Below, in pieces: positions 13,201-25,087 of a stretch of 64,000 bases of DNA. A program made the translations under genes and the position numbers. Source of the stretch: Arthrobotrys musiformis (Eukaryota > Ascomycota > Orbiliomycetes > Orbiliales > Orbiliaceae); contig JAVHJL010000004.1 in NCBI GenBank assembly GCA_036971715.1, positions 4,402,001 to 4,466,000 of the forward strand, in the 5' to 3' direction. Numbering within the stretch: the stretch's first letter is position 1; each line of letters begins with the position of its first letter. Below the pieces are notes generated by a model that worked only from the letters and a program-made list of their open reading frames with translations, made no database searches and was not told the origin of the DNA.

Positions 13201-13784
13201 CCTCGCTAGAAAGGTCAAAATAATAGTCCCTGTGTATGTCGTCGTGCGAAGTTAGGAAAGTCAGGGTCCCGCCTGTACAACTGTATTCTCTATGATTGCA
13301 GAGCTTACCGGTATTTCTGGTTCAATTTACGGCATTCCCGTGCGATTTTCTCAACCTTCGCCTTGCAGCTAGCAGCAGCTTCGTCGAATTGGGCGGTAGC
13401 AACGTTTGGGACGGTTGGCCCGTATGTCGCGTCGGCATTCTTCACGGCTACGGCAAACGGGTTGTATGGCAGAACAATAGTCGGCCGACCAGCTCGATTG
13501 GCTCGGAATTTCTTCCAGAATTTGTTCAATTGTTTCTGTGCGGAGCCTGCGTGGACCTTTCTGCTGATCTGGGGTACATGTTTTGGCTCTTCGGGCTCTG
13601 GAGTGGCCTCCTCGCCGGCACTGGCTGTTTCCGGGTCTTCAGGCGCGGCTTCTTCGATATCAGCGGATGGTTCGTCACCAGCATCGCCGTGAGCGGACCT
13701 TCTGCCAGTAGTTGCCACGGCTTTACGACCCGAGGCGGTCGGCTGGGTCGCGATTTGACGGCCTGTGCTTCGTCTTGCGGGCAT
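10273..13784 (-). CDS. Calpain-family cysteine protease, nine exons including a 10-nt microexon
   Basis: Cytosolic papain-fold protease of the calpain (C2) family. Exons run 13784-13309, 13229-13115, 13035-12967, 12901-12784, 12699-12438, 12369-12139, 12080-11969, 11900-11891 (10 nt) and 11810-10273, joining in frame to 976 residues. The catalytic triad is complete: Cys223 (GDCWFLAA), His405 (AGHAYSVL) and Asn425 (NPWG). The microexon encodes the WMS of a W-M-S-Y-x-D-F block that joins catalytic core to C-terminal beta-sandwich; the ATG at 11865 is intronic. The N-terminal 100 residues are acidic and disordered. The last 300 are very rich in Asp, Glu, Lys and Ser and contain VKGD/VKED repeats. 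No MIT domain is visible, so it is not a PalB/Rim13 type. It is divergent from no close neighbour; function in fungi is unknown. Confidence 0.93.
10571..10665 (-). repeat. In-frame 12-nt tandem repeat in the calpain tail
   Basis: A short minisatellite with a 12-nt unit (plus strand close to TTTGACATCTCC) repeats about eight times. In the calpain reading frame it encodes V-K-G/E-D tetrapeptides. The repeats differ only at one or two bases, suggesting recent slippage, and every unit keeps frame. Confidence 0.75.
11891..11900 (-). other. 10-nt calpain microexon
   Basis: Ten bases flanked by a TAG acceptor upstream and a GTAAGA donor downstream on the minus strand. Including it restores both frame and the conserved W-M-S-Y block of calpains; skipping it would shift frame into the C-terminal domain. 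The flanking introns are 68 and 80 nt. Confidence 0.85.
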
Positions 13785-14592
13785 GATAGAATGTATAATT
13801 GTGTGGGGTACTGTGCTTGAACTAATTTGATCGCACGAGGACTATGGTTCATTAGGAAACTAACATTGGGATGCGGCTTTATTTATACTAAAACTTGGAT
13901 CACCTGAAAGCTTGAAAGTGGATAGACACCGGGTGGGGCTGACTTGAATTTTACTCCTACGGTTCGGCTCTTCAGCCGAACGAATGACTGTGCACGCATG
14001 CACCCGCAGTCTTGAATGATCCCATGCATCGCGGCCGATAATCGGTATAATATTATATATATAATCCATCGATATCGCATTGCGTGATAATATGGAATCA
14101 GCACGGATTTGTTGAGGGTGTGGTACTACGCGTGGTCATTTTACCCCGCAGGATCCAACTTGTGTCAGCAATCCTTCGCGGGCCGCGAAGGAACACCAAC
14201 CTGAGACGATATCTAATAATGGCGACGGATGAGGGGGCTGACACGGGATGTACGTAGTTTTGGCAGGCCATCGATGCCTAACCCCTGTAACCAAAGAAGC
14301 TAACGATTCAGCTGAAAGTGGGGCCAACGCACATAATGCAACGCTAGGCTACCGTCTACATATAACGTTAACTTAGACCCGTGGCCTGGGAATTCGAAGG
14401 TTCAAATTCGCTCTCTACTAGTACTCGCATGAAGTTAAGCAATGCCTTAGACTTAATTGCCTACTTATCAAAGTAATCTCAGTTGCGTGGCGACGTGGAT
14501 CCCGAGGACCCACTTGTTTAGAAAGTATTTGCGTCATAGCTGTTAGCTGGCGATCCCAAGGTAATTTCTTAAGGTAGAATCTGTCCAGCCCT
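13785..14592. other. Intergenic region
   Basis: Calpain promoter side and 3' flank of the M20 gene. An AT-rich string at 14048-14064 is the only compositional feature. No gene recognised. Confidence 0.4.
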
Positions 14593-16310
14593 CTACAAGT
14601 AAAAGGCGTCTGCGGCCATAAGAGTACCAATAGCTTCGTGTGTCTCGATGGTTCCGGCTTCATACATGAGTCGGTGTTGTGGTACCGAGGGTTTAAGCAT
14701 CTCCAAAATCGTATTCTTGTTTGGAATCTCTGCGCCGTATTCGCGGGCGTGTGCGGCCACCCTTCGGGTTATCTCACGTCTGTAAGAATCTTTGACCTCT
14801 TGGCGTATCGTTGCATTGGACAAAACGTCGAAGCCTGCACCTGCTAAGCCTTTCGCAACATCCAAAGCTCGATCCAAAGCTTCTTTTGTCCCAGCAGCTC
14901 TCATGAAACCTGGTGTATGATTGACAGAGTCACTGCTAATTTGGAAAGCAGCCTGCATCGCGGGGACGGAGTATGAGACATTTCCTAGTACGGGGTTCGG
15001 TAGATTCAGCGATGAAAGTTCAGGGAGTAACTATTTTCAGTGGCTTCATGAGGCTCGTATATGTATACTTACCTTGGTCTGATGCAGCGCCAGGTTCGTC
15101 GGATATTTCTGGCAAGTGGTTGACTGTTCTGATGGAAAAGCCATTCATCCAATCTGTAAACCTTTGACAGAGAACTTCATTGGAAACCATGTCCCAGTAC
15201 GCTAATCGTTTACTGTTATCTGTTAGTTGGATCGTCACTTCTGTTGAAAGAGCTAGAGGTCAACCTCTAGAGTATTGGGGCTCACTCATCCGCTTTGACG
15301 GTGCAGCCCATCACATCCGCCCCTGCTTCGAAGCACTTTACTATCTTCGTGCAGAGGTCTTCCAAGTCCTTTCTCTTCGTAGCTCGGATAGTGTACTCCG
15401 CCCGAGCGTAGTCCGGGATTATATTAGCTGCAGTTCCGCCATGGGTTATAATTCCGGCAACTCTAATCGATGGATGCAGCTGTTGGCGGAGTACCGCGAT
15501 GCTCGTGTAAGATGTGATACAAGCATCTAGGGCGTTACGTCCCAACCAGGGCGCCATTCCCGCATGCGCAGAAACACCGCGGAACTCGGCTATCACTTTT
15601 TGGGAAGCAGTAGTTCTAGTGAATGCTACCGAAAAAATGGTTGGGTCCGAGAATGGCGGACCAGGGTGGGCCATCAAACATGCATCCACGCCGACATAAG
15701 CGCCCGCTCTTAGGAGTTTGATTTTGCCGCCACCCCCTTCTTCAGCGGGCGTACCGATAAGTTTTACGGTACCAGGAATGTTCCAAGCCTTGATAGTCTC
15801 CCAAGTGGCAATAAACGCGGCAACGGATGCCGAGCATATGAGGTTGTGCCCGCACGCGTGCCCGGGTTTGTATTCCGGTGGGTTCGAGCCCTCAACTAGA
15901 ATCTTTGCGAGGGCATCGTATTCCGCATTAAACGCGATCGTTGGAGGATTAAGTCGAAGTTCTCCGGCTGAATTTGAGGCTGTAGGTGTGTGTGTAGCTT
16001 GGATTAGAAAGCTAGTTTCGATATTGTATGCGTGTCTTGTCACCTTGTATTCTGGGCCTAAAGATTCAAAGTAGTCACAGACTAAACCGTGGGCTGTTTT
16101 CTCTTTCCAAGCGGGCTCGGGGTTACTCCAAATCTAGCACCCGTGGATCCATTAAGGTAAACTCTACGCGGGCAGGTGCCAGCGCATTATCTGTGCAACG
16201 CGACCTGACCAGGGACAGCTGACTATACGAACCTCGTCGTTGATGTGTTTGATATTCGCTCGATGGGTTTCGATAGCCCTTCCTATCAGAGCCTTTGTAT
16301 CCATCTTCAT
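14593..16310 (-). CDS. M20-family amidohydrolase / peptidase (PM20D2 or IAA-amino-acid hydrolase type)
   Basis: Zinc-dependent amidohydrolase that removes an acyl or amino-acid group from small conjugates; the substrate cannot be read from sequence. Exons 16310-16233, 16133-15286, 15212-15073 and 14984-14593 join in frame to 485 residues. Metal-site motifs are visible: AEYDAL (Asp near residue 99), GHACGHN (His118 and His122), and EE at 157-158 in TPAEEGGGG. The lid-domain HAGMAPW and the ITHGGTAANIIPDYA strand follow. Two ATGs lie six bases apart (16310 and 16304). The first donor is GTTCGT, a weak but usable site. There is no signal peptide, so it is probably cytosolic. It lies head to head with the MFS transporter, with about 930 bp between them. 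Confidence 0.9.
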
Positions 16311-17243
16311 CTTAACCGCTTTCTAGTTTAAGTTGGAGCGGGAGGCTTTCGATAACGGTTGATTAGAAGAAATATACGAAGGGGTTGGGGAGGTCTATTC
16401 TATTGTTGATGAAATACTAAGTTGGGGCTGAAAGGGTTAAATTTTGGCTTCTTATAGCTTGATTATGGTGGCATTGGCGCGTTACCCATCGTTTGAGCGG
16501 CCAATCATATCATGGCATATTGATATGGTGGGAGAGCATACAAAGCGACTTGCGTTTCTCAATCGTGCGCGAATTCGAATGAATCGAATCGGCTCAGGCC
16601 CGCATTTTGGTAGGTGTGCATGAACGTGGATGCATATGATCGAATGCAACGCATGCGCGCAAGTTCAGAAGGATCCGCGGAGAGCGAGGCCCTATATTTA
16701 AAGGTTCAATATCGATCACTTGTAGTGGTTGCGCTAAGCAATGGGTTTGTGAAGAACAATGGATTTTTCTTTTCGAGATAAGCCGGCTAGCGAGGGGGCC
16801 GGGGGCGGGTGGAGTTCAGAATAGCATACCTGGCCATCGCGATTCGGAATCACGCAAATTTAGTCCTTAAATGAAACATTGAAAGGCTTAAAAGCTTTTC
16901 TCGACCTCTGCCTCGTGATGTTATTAATGACCTACGTGTATGATATGATCCTTCCGAATAACCGAGTTGGGCCACGGGAGGCCAGAACATGTGACTTCAT
17001 GATTATTCAGCTCAACGGCTATTACGGATTTTGAGGTCGCTCTACTCCGCCAGTTTCAACCGGGGCATCGGCCGAGTGCCAAGTCTTTTCTTAGCTTGTG
17101 CGGTTCCTGTCCAATTAGTTACCGTCTGTGTTCGAGGCTGCTGATGTTGGAGAATAGAACCCAATTGCTTGGTTAGAATTTCCTTCTTTCTCATTTTTTC
17201 TCTTTAAATTTTATATGGTTTATAACTTGCTGGATAGCTAGAA
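16311..17243. other. Shared promoter region between M20 gene and MFS gene
   Basis: Divergent intergenic space of about 930 bp. T- and CT-rich tracts at 17180-17205 lie just upstream of the transporter start. No ORF or RNA gene recognised. Confidence 0.45.
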
Positions 17244-19583
17244 ATGCATTCCACAGACAACGGGCGGGGTGCGTCGCACCGAGCCGAGGGACTGTCTCTG
17301 GATGAATGCGAACCAATGACCAACGTTCCTGGTGCACTGGAAAAGGAAGCAGCCCCCGAGTCAGACAACACCAAACGGCAGAAATTTAAAGCCGAGGGAG
17401 AGGCCGAATTCGACGAGGATCGAGGCCAGGTCCTCAGCGGCGATTTGGAATCTCAAAGGCCCGACGACGACGGTATATCGTACTGGAGTTTCATCTTTAA
17501 CCAAGGTGTTCTCACCAACAGGATAATATCGCACAAATTTCCAGGGTCTGGAACGAAGGAAGATCCGTATCGCGTGGAATATATCCCAGATGACCCCAGA
17601 AATCCAATGCTTTTTGCGCCATGGGTAAAGTGGACAATCACCATGGTCGTTGCATTTGCGACACTTGCTATCGCATTTGTGTCGTCTGCGTATTCGGGTG
17701 GAATACACCAGATCAGAGAGGAATTCAACTGCAGCAACATTGTTGCAATTTTGGGGATTTCGTTGTTTGTGTTGGGTTTCACCATCGGTCCGCTGTTTTG
17801 GGCTCCTATGAGTGAAATCTACGGCCGACAGAAGCTTTTTTTTGGTATGACAAACTCTCAATTGGTCAAGCTAGTTTGGATTGCTGTGCCACGTGCATCT
17901 GGCATATCCGGGTGTATCGTCTGATTGCTGATCTTATCATTATCGTGATCACTACAGGGACTTATGCGGCACTGACAGCCTTTAATGCAGGTGCAGCTGG
18001 TGCAAGGACCATTCCACAGCTTTTGCTATGTAGATTTTTTGCTGGAGCCTTTGGGAGTAGTCCGTTGACGAATGCGGGTGGTGTCATAGCTGATATGTTC
18101 CCGGCAAGCCAGCGTGGGCTTGCAATGGCAGTCTTCGCCGCTGCGCCTTTCATGGGGCCCGTCCTCGGACCCATAGCGGGTGGGTTCCTTGGGCAATCTG
18201 CAGGTTGGAGATGGGTGCAAGGACTTTTGGCGATATTCTCTGGGGTAACCTGGCTTCTGATGGCATTCGGTGTCCCCGAAACGTACTCTCCGCTACTACT
18301 ACAGAAGAGGGCCGAAAGTTTGAGCAAACTGAGGGGCCAGATTTATGTCAGCAAGTTTGAGGCCGAGAGCGGGAAGCTCAAGTTGAAGGAAGCTTACAAG
18401 ACAGCTCTATCTCGACCGTGGATATTGCTATTCCGAGAACCGATAGGCTAGTAGCACACACCTTCCGCTAGAGATCAATATCATGCTCCTGGCATATACT
18501 GACAGCACACGTGTCGGACAGTCGCAATGCTCTCTATATATATGTCCATAGTATATGGGACTCTATACATGCTGTTTGCCGCGTATCCAATAGTCTATCA
18601 ACAAACTCGAGGCTGGTCACAGGGCGTTGGCGGATTGCCGTTTCTTGGCGTCGCAGTTGGAATGCTTGGTGCCGTCGCCTATTCAATCCCTGAGAACAAG
18701 CGATACAATAGGGTGGCCCAAGAACGATATGGGGGGTTTGCCCCTCCTGAACAACGGCTCCCTCCCGCACTTGTTGGATGCGTCTGTATACCGATTGGGC
18801 TTTTTTGGTTTGCTTGGTCGAACTCTCCAGATATCCATTGGTTTGCTAGTGTCGCTGCAGGTACGCCTTTTGGTTTCGGAATGGTCATGGTATTTTTAAG
18901 CATTTTTAACTATCTTATCGACTCCGTGAGTTCACCTCCGTTGATGAAACCTTGTCTAAGAAGGATTGGACTTTCGTTCGCTAATCCAAAGGTCCTGGAG
19001 TTAGTACACAATTTTTGCAGCTAGTGTTTTGGCGGCCAATGCTGTTCTCCGAAGCACATTTGGAGCGGTTTTCCCACTATTTACCGGCCCAATGTATCGA
19101 AACCTTGGAATCCACTGGGCATCTAGTGTCCCGGCCTTCTTGGCCCTTGCGTGCGTGCCCGCACCGTTTCTTTTCTACAAATATGGTGAAAGACTTAGGT
19201 TGAAATGCAAGTACGCAGGCAAAGCCGCTGAGTTTATGAAGAAGCTCCAGGAACAATCCAACACTAGCGATGTCAGCACTGCGGATGAGAAAATTGGCAC
19301 CGAGGAAGAATACCCTGTGTCTGATCATGGCTATGAGATTCCGAGAGGTGGAGGAGGCGGAGATGAAGGTGGTGGATACCTTGAGGTTCCCGAGTCGAAA
19401 ACTCGAGATGAAAAGGACCGAAGCATGAGTCCAGGGCGCAAGTTGGGGGATGAGCTTAGGCGGCAGCGGACGAATGAAACCGTGCACTCGTTCAAGAGCC
19501 AGCAGTCTCATGGGCTAAGAAGGTGGGAAAGCAATCCATTTGATATCGACCGAGTCAACTCTCGTGAGGCATTCGAAAGATAA
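17244..19583 (+). CDS. MFS transporter, DHA1 drug/polyamine type
   Basis: Plasma-membrane proton antiporter of the major facilitator superfamily, close in pattern to fungal fluconazole/polyamine exporters (FLU1/TPO type). Exons 17244-17844, 17958-18446, 18522-18925 and 19005-19583 join in frame to 690 residues. The first helix starts near residue 130, after a long polar N-terminus. The DHA1 A-motif region is FWAPMSEIYGRQ. Typical blocks follow: FFGTYAALTAFNAGAAGA, the GPVLGPIAGGF antiporter-like motif and FGFGMVMVFLSIFNYLIDSYTIFAASVLAANA. A charged tail of about 130 residues ends the protein. Intron 2 starts with GC, not GT, in the context ATAG/GCTAGT. No GT donor nearby keeps frame, so it is either a GC-AG intron or a damaged donor. 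The substrate is unknown. Confidence 0.9.
18447..18521 (+). other. Apparent GC-AG intron in the MFS gene
   Basis: Frame and homology demand a phase-1 exit after the codon for Ile in REPI and re-entry at V-A-M-L-S-I-Y-M. The only fitting 5' site is AG/GCTAGT, which matches the strong flanking consensus usually seen for GC-AG introns. The 3' site is GGACAG. Confidence 0.7.
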
Positions 19584-20382
19584 TTATAGTTTCTGAACCC
19601 ATGCCCCTGGCACGGTGAGAAATAAAGATATACACTTGAAAGCCAGCTTTGCATTCTGTTTTGCTTGTCGTACAAGCTAGTATTCAGTGCACGATTTCCC
19701 AGTGGTTTCGTATGCATGTATAGCTAGATTGGTAACATACCTATTAGCAATGGGAAATACATTTATGCTGCGGCCTCAGACGCTTCTTAATTTTTAACTT
19801 TCGTTGCTGAGCTTACCGTTATGATTTTCCAGATATTTATCTCGTAAAGCAAACGTTGTTGCGGATGCAGTTACGTAGCTTGCGCTTGATATGCATAGCT
19901 GATACACGGTTCAACTAAGCCGGTGTCTATGTATTTCTACCCGGTCCGCGGTGCGTGTGTATTGAAAAAAATGTTGGGAGACTAATCGAATTTAATTTGC
20001 ACTTCTTTCAGGCCTTCCTACAAGCCGAGGATTCCACTACTAGAATCTTCGACATTCTAAGCTACAACCTCGATAACTGCACTGTAGCTACAGTCATCTC
20101 ACACGATAGCTTGAGGAGGTCTCCTGTACCCATCTTCACCCTTCACCCTCGAGGCCTATCCATATTGGGCTGGCAGCAAAGCGGCTTCAAATTTGGTGTG
20201 TCGTTGCTAACATCACACACTTCTAGCTTTAGCAACGAGCAAAACGGCCTCTTATCGACAACCAACGATATCAAAGAATACCCCTGACCGCCCCAACGGG
20301 CAGCGTCAGCCGTTTCCTAGTATATTGTTCTCGACTCCCTGCATTGTATTGGAGCCTATCGACCCAACAGTCTTCCAGAACC
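19584..20382. other. Intergenic region
   Basis: No gene recognised; the ORF at 19955-20287 has no recognisable family signal. This would hold the transporter 3' end and the promoter of the next gene. Confidence 0.4.
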
Positions 20383-21198
20383 ATGTGCAAGATCACTATT
20401 GTGAAGTTCACTTGTGGCCACATCTACGAACGGCCAGAGATGTGCGACTGGATGAAACTGAGGCCTGAGAGGGATATTTTTAAGTGTCCTTATCGCGATC
20501 CAAACGGTGTCCGAATCAACGAACAGATCAAATGCCACGAATGTGCTACGATGGACCCTGAAATCCCTAGTCACTTCAGAGACTCCAACATAATCAAGCG
20601 GGCCCCACCGCCGGAAAGAGCACTAGCTAATGGCAACGGGATAATGACTGGAATCGGCGGCGCGTTGTCAATGACTAGGGAAGAAAGGAGGCGGCGTATA
20701 GCTGAGAGGTACGGAGTTTACAGCATTCATGATGTCCCTGGATACCGTGATCCAGAGCATCAAACTGTTTCCCAAACCCCAGCGGATGTCAGTCGCGCCG
20801 AACCAACTATTCAGAGTGGTTCTAGACGTGGTAAATATCGTGAATATGGAGCAGGGTTTGCTTACGGCCGTCTTGGTGCACCCATAGTTACCCAACATCG
20901 AACTCGAATCCCTCCCGCACCCACTACGACTACAACTGGAAACCCAGAGACTAGGGAGAAGTTAACTTGGTTCCACCCATTTTGGGACGCTGCAAAGCTA
21001 AATGTACCGACTGTTCGGAACGGATGGGGCGCTCCGCAAGATCCAACCGTCCCGCCATCCTATTCAGCAGAAGCAATGAAAATGAGAGCGAGAGGAGCAA
21101 AACCTGGAGACCCTCCTCCAGAGACAGATCCTAAGATTAGGACCATCAGAGATATTGCCCGAACACAGCTGGCGCGAATCTACGACGAGAAGTTTTGA
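20383..21198 (+). CDS. Conserved-type hypothetical protein with N-terminal Cys/His motif
   Basis: Single-exon ORF of 271 residues; I do not recognise a named family. I chose the ATG at 20383 (MCKITIVKF) over the in-frame upstream ATG because the Cys/His pattern begins there: C-x10-C-x-H, then C near residue 22, C near 36, and C-x2-C near residues 52-55, spacing that could hold zinc. Many fungal small proteins begin with a similar C-G-H string. The middle is basic (REERRRRIAERYG) and the C-terminus is Pro- and Arg-rich. No signal peptide or membrane helix is visible, so it is probably cytosolic or nuclear. Codon use looks ordinary for the block. Confidence 0.75.
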   Translation: MCKITIVKFTCGHIYERPEMCDWMKLRPERDIFKCPYRDPNGVRINEQIKCHECATMDPEIPSHFRDSNIIKRAPPPERALANGNGIMTGIGGALSMTREERRRRIAERYGVYSIHDVPGYRDPEHQTVSQTPADVSRAEPTIQSGSRRGKYREYGAGFAYGRLGAPIVTQHRTRIPPAPTTTTTGNPETREKLTWFHPFWDAAKLNVPTVRNGWGAPQDPTVPPSYSAEAMKMRARGAKPGDPPPETDPKIRTIRDIARTQLARIYDEKF

Positions 21199-22669
21199 GC
21201 GGCCCCCGTTTTGAGGACGGATTGATTAGACTGTTCTATATTGGTATCAAAGCATTGCAAGCATCTGCTGCCCCTTGGCCGACTGATAGCTGCGTTGTGA
21301 AAGCATTTCTGTTGCAAGGCGGAGCCGGATGCGTGGGAATCCGTGCAAGTCATTTCGATATCTGTTGGGATCCTTCGACCAATGTTGGAATTAATCTAGC
21401 AAAAAGAAAGAAATAAGCACCAAACGTTTAAACAAAGAAACCAGAAGGCCGTTGCACATGCAGGCAGCTGTGGGCATCAAGTTCGATATTGTAGAGACAT
21501 TAATATTTCAGTTTTGATAAACTTCCATAGATAGCTACAGACGTCGCAAATGTTGTGTTTTAATACACATCAATACCACAATATAAACAACGCTCAATTT
21601 CCGCCCGAAACTCTTCCCTTTTTCTGCCTAAATTTTAATTTCGTATAATTTTTTGATTACTCTAGCCATATCTAGGTACAAAAACTAACCAAGACTGGTG
21701 AGAAACAGGATTGGCTATGGGGCGTAGCTATTCGGTAGGTCCTTTGCGAACTAACGGCCCGCGTCCAAAGGATCGCCAACGCATCATGTGCCTCAGATCC
21801 GTGTATGTATTGTTGGAAAAAAAAAAAAAAAACTTTCTCAAACATGCATGTGGTGAGCAACATCTTCCAGCGACGTGCGTGCGTTCGGCCAATAAACATA
21901 TTCCTCGACGTTATAGGTTTCATGTCATGTTGAAAATAGGCCTATTAACTCCGCGAAAACGGAGGAAGAGGTAGTTAGCGAGTGCCCAGGGTGGAGAAGA
22001 AAAGTGAGGTAAGAAGAACGAATACAAATCAAAGGGTCGCGTATACGGAAGCCCACCCAAGATCCAAATTAAGCGAGAGACAGTTCGAATAAAGAAGCGG
22101 GGCCTGGATGAACCGTTTCAGATTTCTTTTTTCCGTCTTCTTTTGTAGATTTCTGGTTTTTGGCTCCGCCCTATTGTCGGCTTGGTAAACCACCCAAGTT
22201 TCTCTTGAGGCAAGGGAGAGCCGCGAGTAGATACCCTATACGGCAGAAGCAGCGAGAAATTTACCAAAGAATTAGGCTGGTGGTGCGGGCCAACCAAGTG
22301 TTTGCTTTCAACGGTATTGTATGGAAGAGCTTGACAGGGCGAGGGATGTGCTGTTGCCAGTTACCTAAATTAGTGGTTGTAGTGTAGGTTGAGCAACGTG
22401 GTAACCATGTCCGGAGTATCAAATATGGAAGCTTGGGAAAATCTGAGACTCTTCAGGGCGGTCGGGCAGGCGGACGCACGTGGGAAAAGAGAATTCTAGA
22501 GGGAGATGATGGACGTAATAAGGTCCTGTTCCCCCCAGGTCGAAGGGCCCTAAAAATTCTTTTTCTTTGTTATGTGGATGTCTCTGTTCCTCTGAAGTAA
22601 TCGGAATTTATATTCAACAGATGACGCTGGAGTAGTCAACCACTGCCTGGGAAGCCTCGCCAATTCAAC
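21199..22669. other. Intergenic region
   Basis: About 1.5 kb with AT-rich stretches at 21520-21660, a 15-A run near 21818-21832 and a pyrimidine stretch near 22117-22160. Short ORFs have no family signal. The right half would be the RGS gene promoter. Confidence 0.4.
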
Positions 22670-23993
22670 ATGTGGGCAGCATTGAAAGAGTTTCTATCCT
22701 ATCAGCGACCGGAAAAAGTTGGCGCTTTGAGTTTGAAATCGAAAACCTCGGATACGGCTGGGCCATCGGGTGCTTCGGACTCTGGAATTCAGGACTCTGG
22801 AATCCCAGAGAAACTGTCCTTCTCGAAAGTAATCAATCGAGAAACATGTTTTGTAAGTGTTATTTTGCCTTTCGTTTCCACTCGAAGCTCTTTTGCTCAG
22901 GGCAAAATGCAACAAGCTAATTTGTGTTGTCGGTCGAAGCCTTGCCGCTTGGATGATTTTATGAACTATTTGACGTATGTGGAGAGGAATTCGGAGAATC
23001 TGAGGTTTTACTTGTGGCTTCTGAAATACATTGAAAAGTTTGCTGCTTTAAGAGAGAGCGAGAAATCATTATCTCCAATGTGGGAGTCGCCTTTTCTAAA
23101 GGATAGAATGAGATTGAGAATCGATATTGAAGGGTTGGAAGAGGAGAAAACCGTTGAGATTGATAGTGAGTACTTTCCTGGACTCTGAGATATTCGTGAG
23201 ATTAAGTCATTAATTTATTAATACTGGGTTTATAGCATCAAAACAACCCTTCAGAGCTGAAGTCGACCGCATTAGCCAGATGTTCCTCGCTCCTCTCTCG
23301 CCATTCGAACTCAATCTCTCCGGTCGTGACCGAAAGGAAGTTTTGACGGCCCTTTCGACAACCACTCACCCGTCAGCCTTTAAATCAGTCCTCCCACAAG
23401 TAGAAACATCTCTACGGCAGCAGTCACATCCAAACTTTGTTCGATATGCTTTGTCGACAGCGAACCACGGCCGTGTTGCGGCTATGCGGTGGGGAGGGTT
23501 TATTTTGACCTTAGTCGCGATAGCCCTAGCTGTTGGCTTATCACTGGGGAAGGTGCCTAAGATTGTTCGAGTGATGGTGCCTACCTCTGCATTTTTCTTC
23601 GGCGTCTGTTCCTTTTTGGATGGACAACGATCAGTATGCCTTGTACTATGGTCCTTGGGTCTCCGGGACCGGTTTGCGTGGGAGAAGGACACGGATTATA
23701 TGTGTGATAATCAAGTCGTGGAATGTGATCTTGAAAAGGCTTCGACCATCAGCTTTGACATATTTGATGGGCCTATACCGCGGGATGAAGATAGGGAGGC
23801 GATTATCTCGAAATTTGAGAAGAGGAACGTGATCTCGCACGTACTGTTTGGCTGGTCGACGCTTGGAGGGATTGACCCAGAGGTCAGGAGGGTACAGAGG
23901 TTGATTGTTATGCAAAACATAGGGATTTCACTAGCATTTACGATTGTGCTAGGGGTCATTCTGCTGGTTACACCTCAGGGTAATATGTATTGA
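22670..23993 (+). CDS. RGS-domain protein with C-terminal transmembrane helices (Rax1-like)
   Basis: Protein with a regulator-of-G-protein-signalling fold followed by membrane helices, an arrangement known in fungal Rax1-type proteins. Exons 22670-22852, 22940-23165 and 23236-23993 join in frame to 388 residues. The first RGS half is the CRLDDFMNYLTYVERNSENLRFYLWL block (residues 63-88). The second half is HPSAFKSVLPQVETSLRQQSHPNFVRYAL (about 181-209). Likely TM helices lie near residues 224-241, 246-263 and 361-383. Intron 1 (22853-22939, 87 nt) is a multiple of three without a stop, so a retained form would add 29 residues. It has a GTAAGT donor and a branch-like GCTAAT. The role in polarity or G-protein control is inferred from the family. 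Confidence 0.85.
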
Positions 23994-24074
23994 CATTTAT
24001 TTATGAACATAGCTAGGCGCAAAGAGAATTGTATTCCTGTTTTGTTTATGGATCTACGAACATGTGCTGCTCTC

Positions 24075-25087
24075 TCAAAGCCGTACGACCACAAACTCCA
24101 ACCAGCCCCTAGTCTCTATATTCGCTAGTTCGGCGGCCTTGACTGAATCCTTGACGTCTGGCGATAGCTCAAGGAGTCTTGCTTGCACATCCCATTTCGT
24201 ATTAGTTGCCTCTCCGACTCGGTCCCAAAATTCCTTCCAGGTCTGTGCATTGTGGCGGAATACCTCCCGTCTACCTAAAGATATAGACTCTATACCAGGA
24301 GTAAAGCTGCCGACCTGGCGACCCATGACGATAGAACCGGGTTTATCCTTCAAGACATCTACTATCTGACAAGCTGCTTTGAATTCCTGTTCGGGGCCAA
24401 ATAGATGCAAAAAGCTGCGGGCGCTGATAATATCTATGTCTCCCCTTATCTTTTCAAACAGATCTGGATCAGCATTACCCCCTCGAATCGGCCTGAACGT
24501 TGAGAAGTCGAAAATGTCGCCTTTGAAGAAGATAGATTTGAGAGTGTCTCCATCTTGGAATAGCTCGTAACTCAAGTCAATAAAACCTGACTGTAAATCT
24601 GCACCGTAGAGGTTTTCACTAGGGATACCAGCGTATACCAATGCGCGAAGATCTTGGGCAAAACAACACCCCAAATCGAGATATTTACCGCCGGATTTGA
24701 GCTTCGATAAAGCGGTGGCGAAAATTGGAGACTCAGTTATCGCAAAGTCTAGGAAGCGGAAGCTGCCGATGCAAGGGTACGGGTAGACTTCCCAAGCTTT
24801 ATCCCTCTGGAATGTCGAAGATGGTTCATGAGATGTTAGCACATTCACATATATACCGTGAATCGATGCTGCGGCTATATAAATTTATGAAGGCTTGGTG
24901 GTAGAATTACCACTTGGATGATGTGAGCTGCTACTTGGTCGGCGGGGACCTTGCTGTAGTTTTGGAAGAGTTCTATCGTGTATGGCGACAGGCTGAGTTG
25001 CTCGCCCGGCTTGTACCAGACATGCGATCTGCTCCTGTCGTGAGCCTCAGTTGAAGCTGCCGCCGAAGCCGTTTCATGATTTGCCAT
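24075..25087 (-). CDS. SAM-dependent methyltransferase, fungal secondary-metabolism type
   Basis: Class I methyltransferase related to fungal tailoring enzymes (PsoE-like group). Exons 25087-24911 and 24806-24075 join in frame to 302 residues. The conserved RDKAWEVYPYPCIGSFRFLDF block opens exon 2, and the SAM-binding motif I is LDLGCCFAQDLR from residue 102. Later come DLQSGFIDLS (acidic loop) and DIISARSFLHLF. The first ATG that fits is 25087 (MANHETAS); no in-frame upstream ATG is needed. The donor is GTAATT, leaving Val before Arg-Asp-Lys. It is not next to a polyketide or peptide synthase here, so its product is unknown. The convergent RGS gene ends 80 bp away. Confidence 0.88.

Noticed and set aside
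10273..13784. PalB/Rim13 pH-signalling calpain
   Set aside because: No MIT domain before the protease core and a different C-terminal tail.
14395..14425. B-box-like string on the plus strand
   Set aside because: No A box or cloverleaf in the preceding 70 bases.
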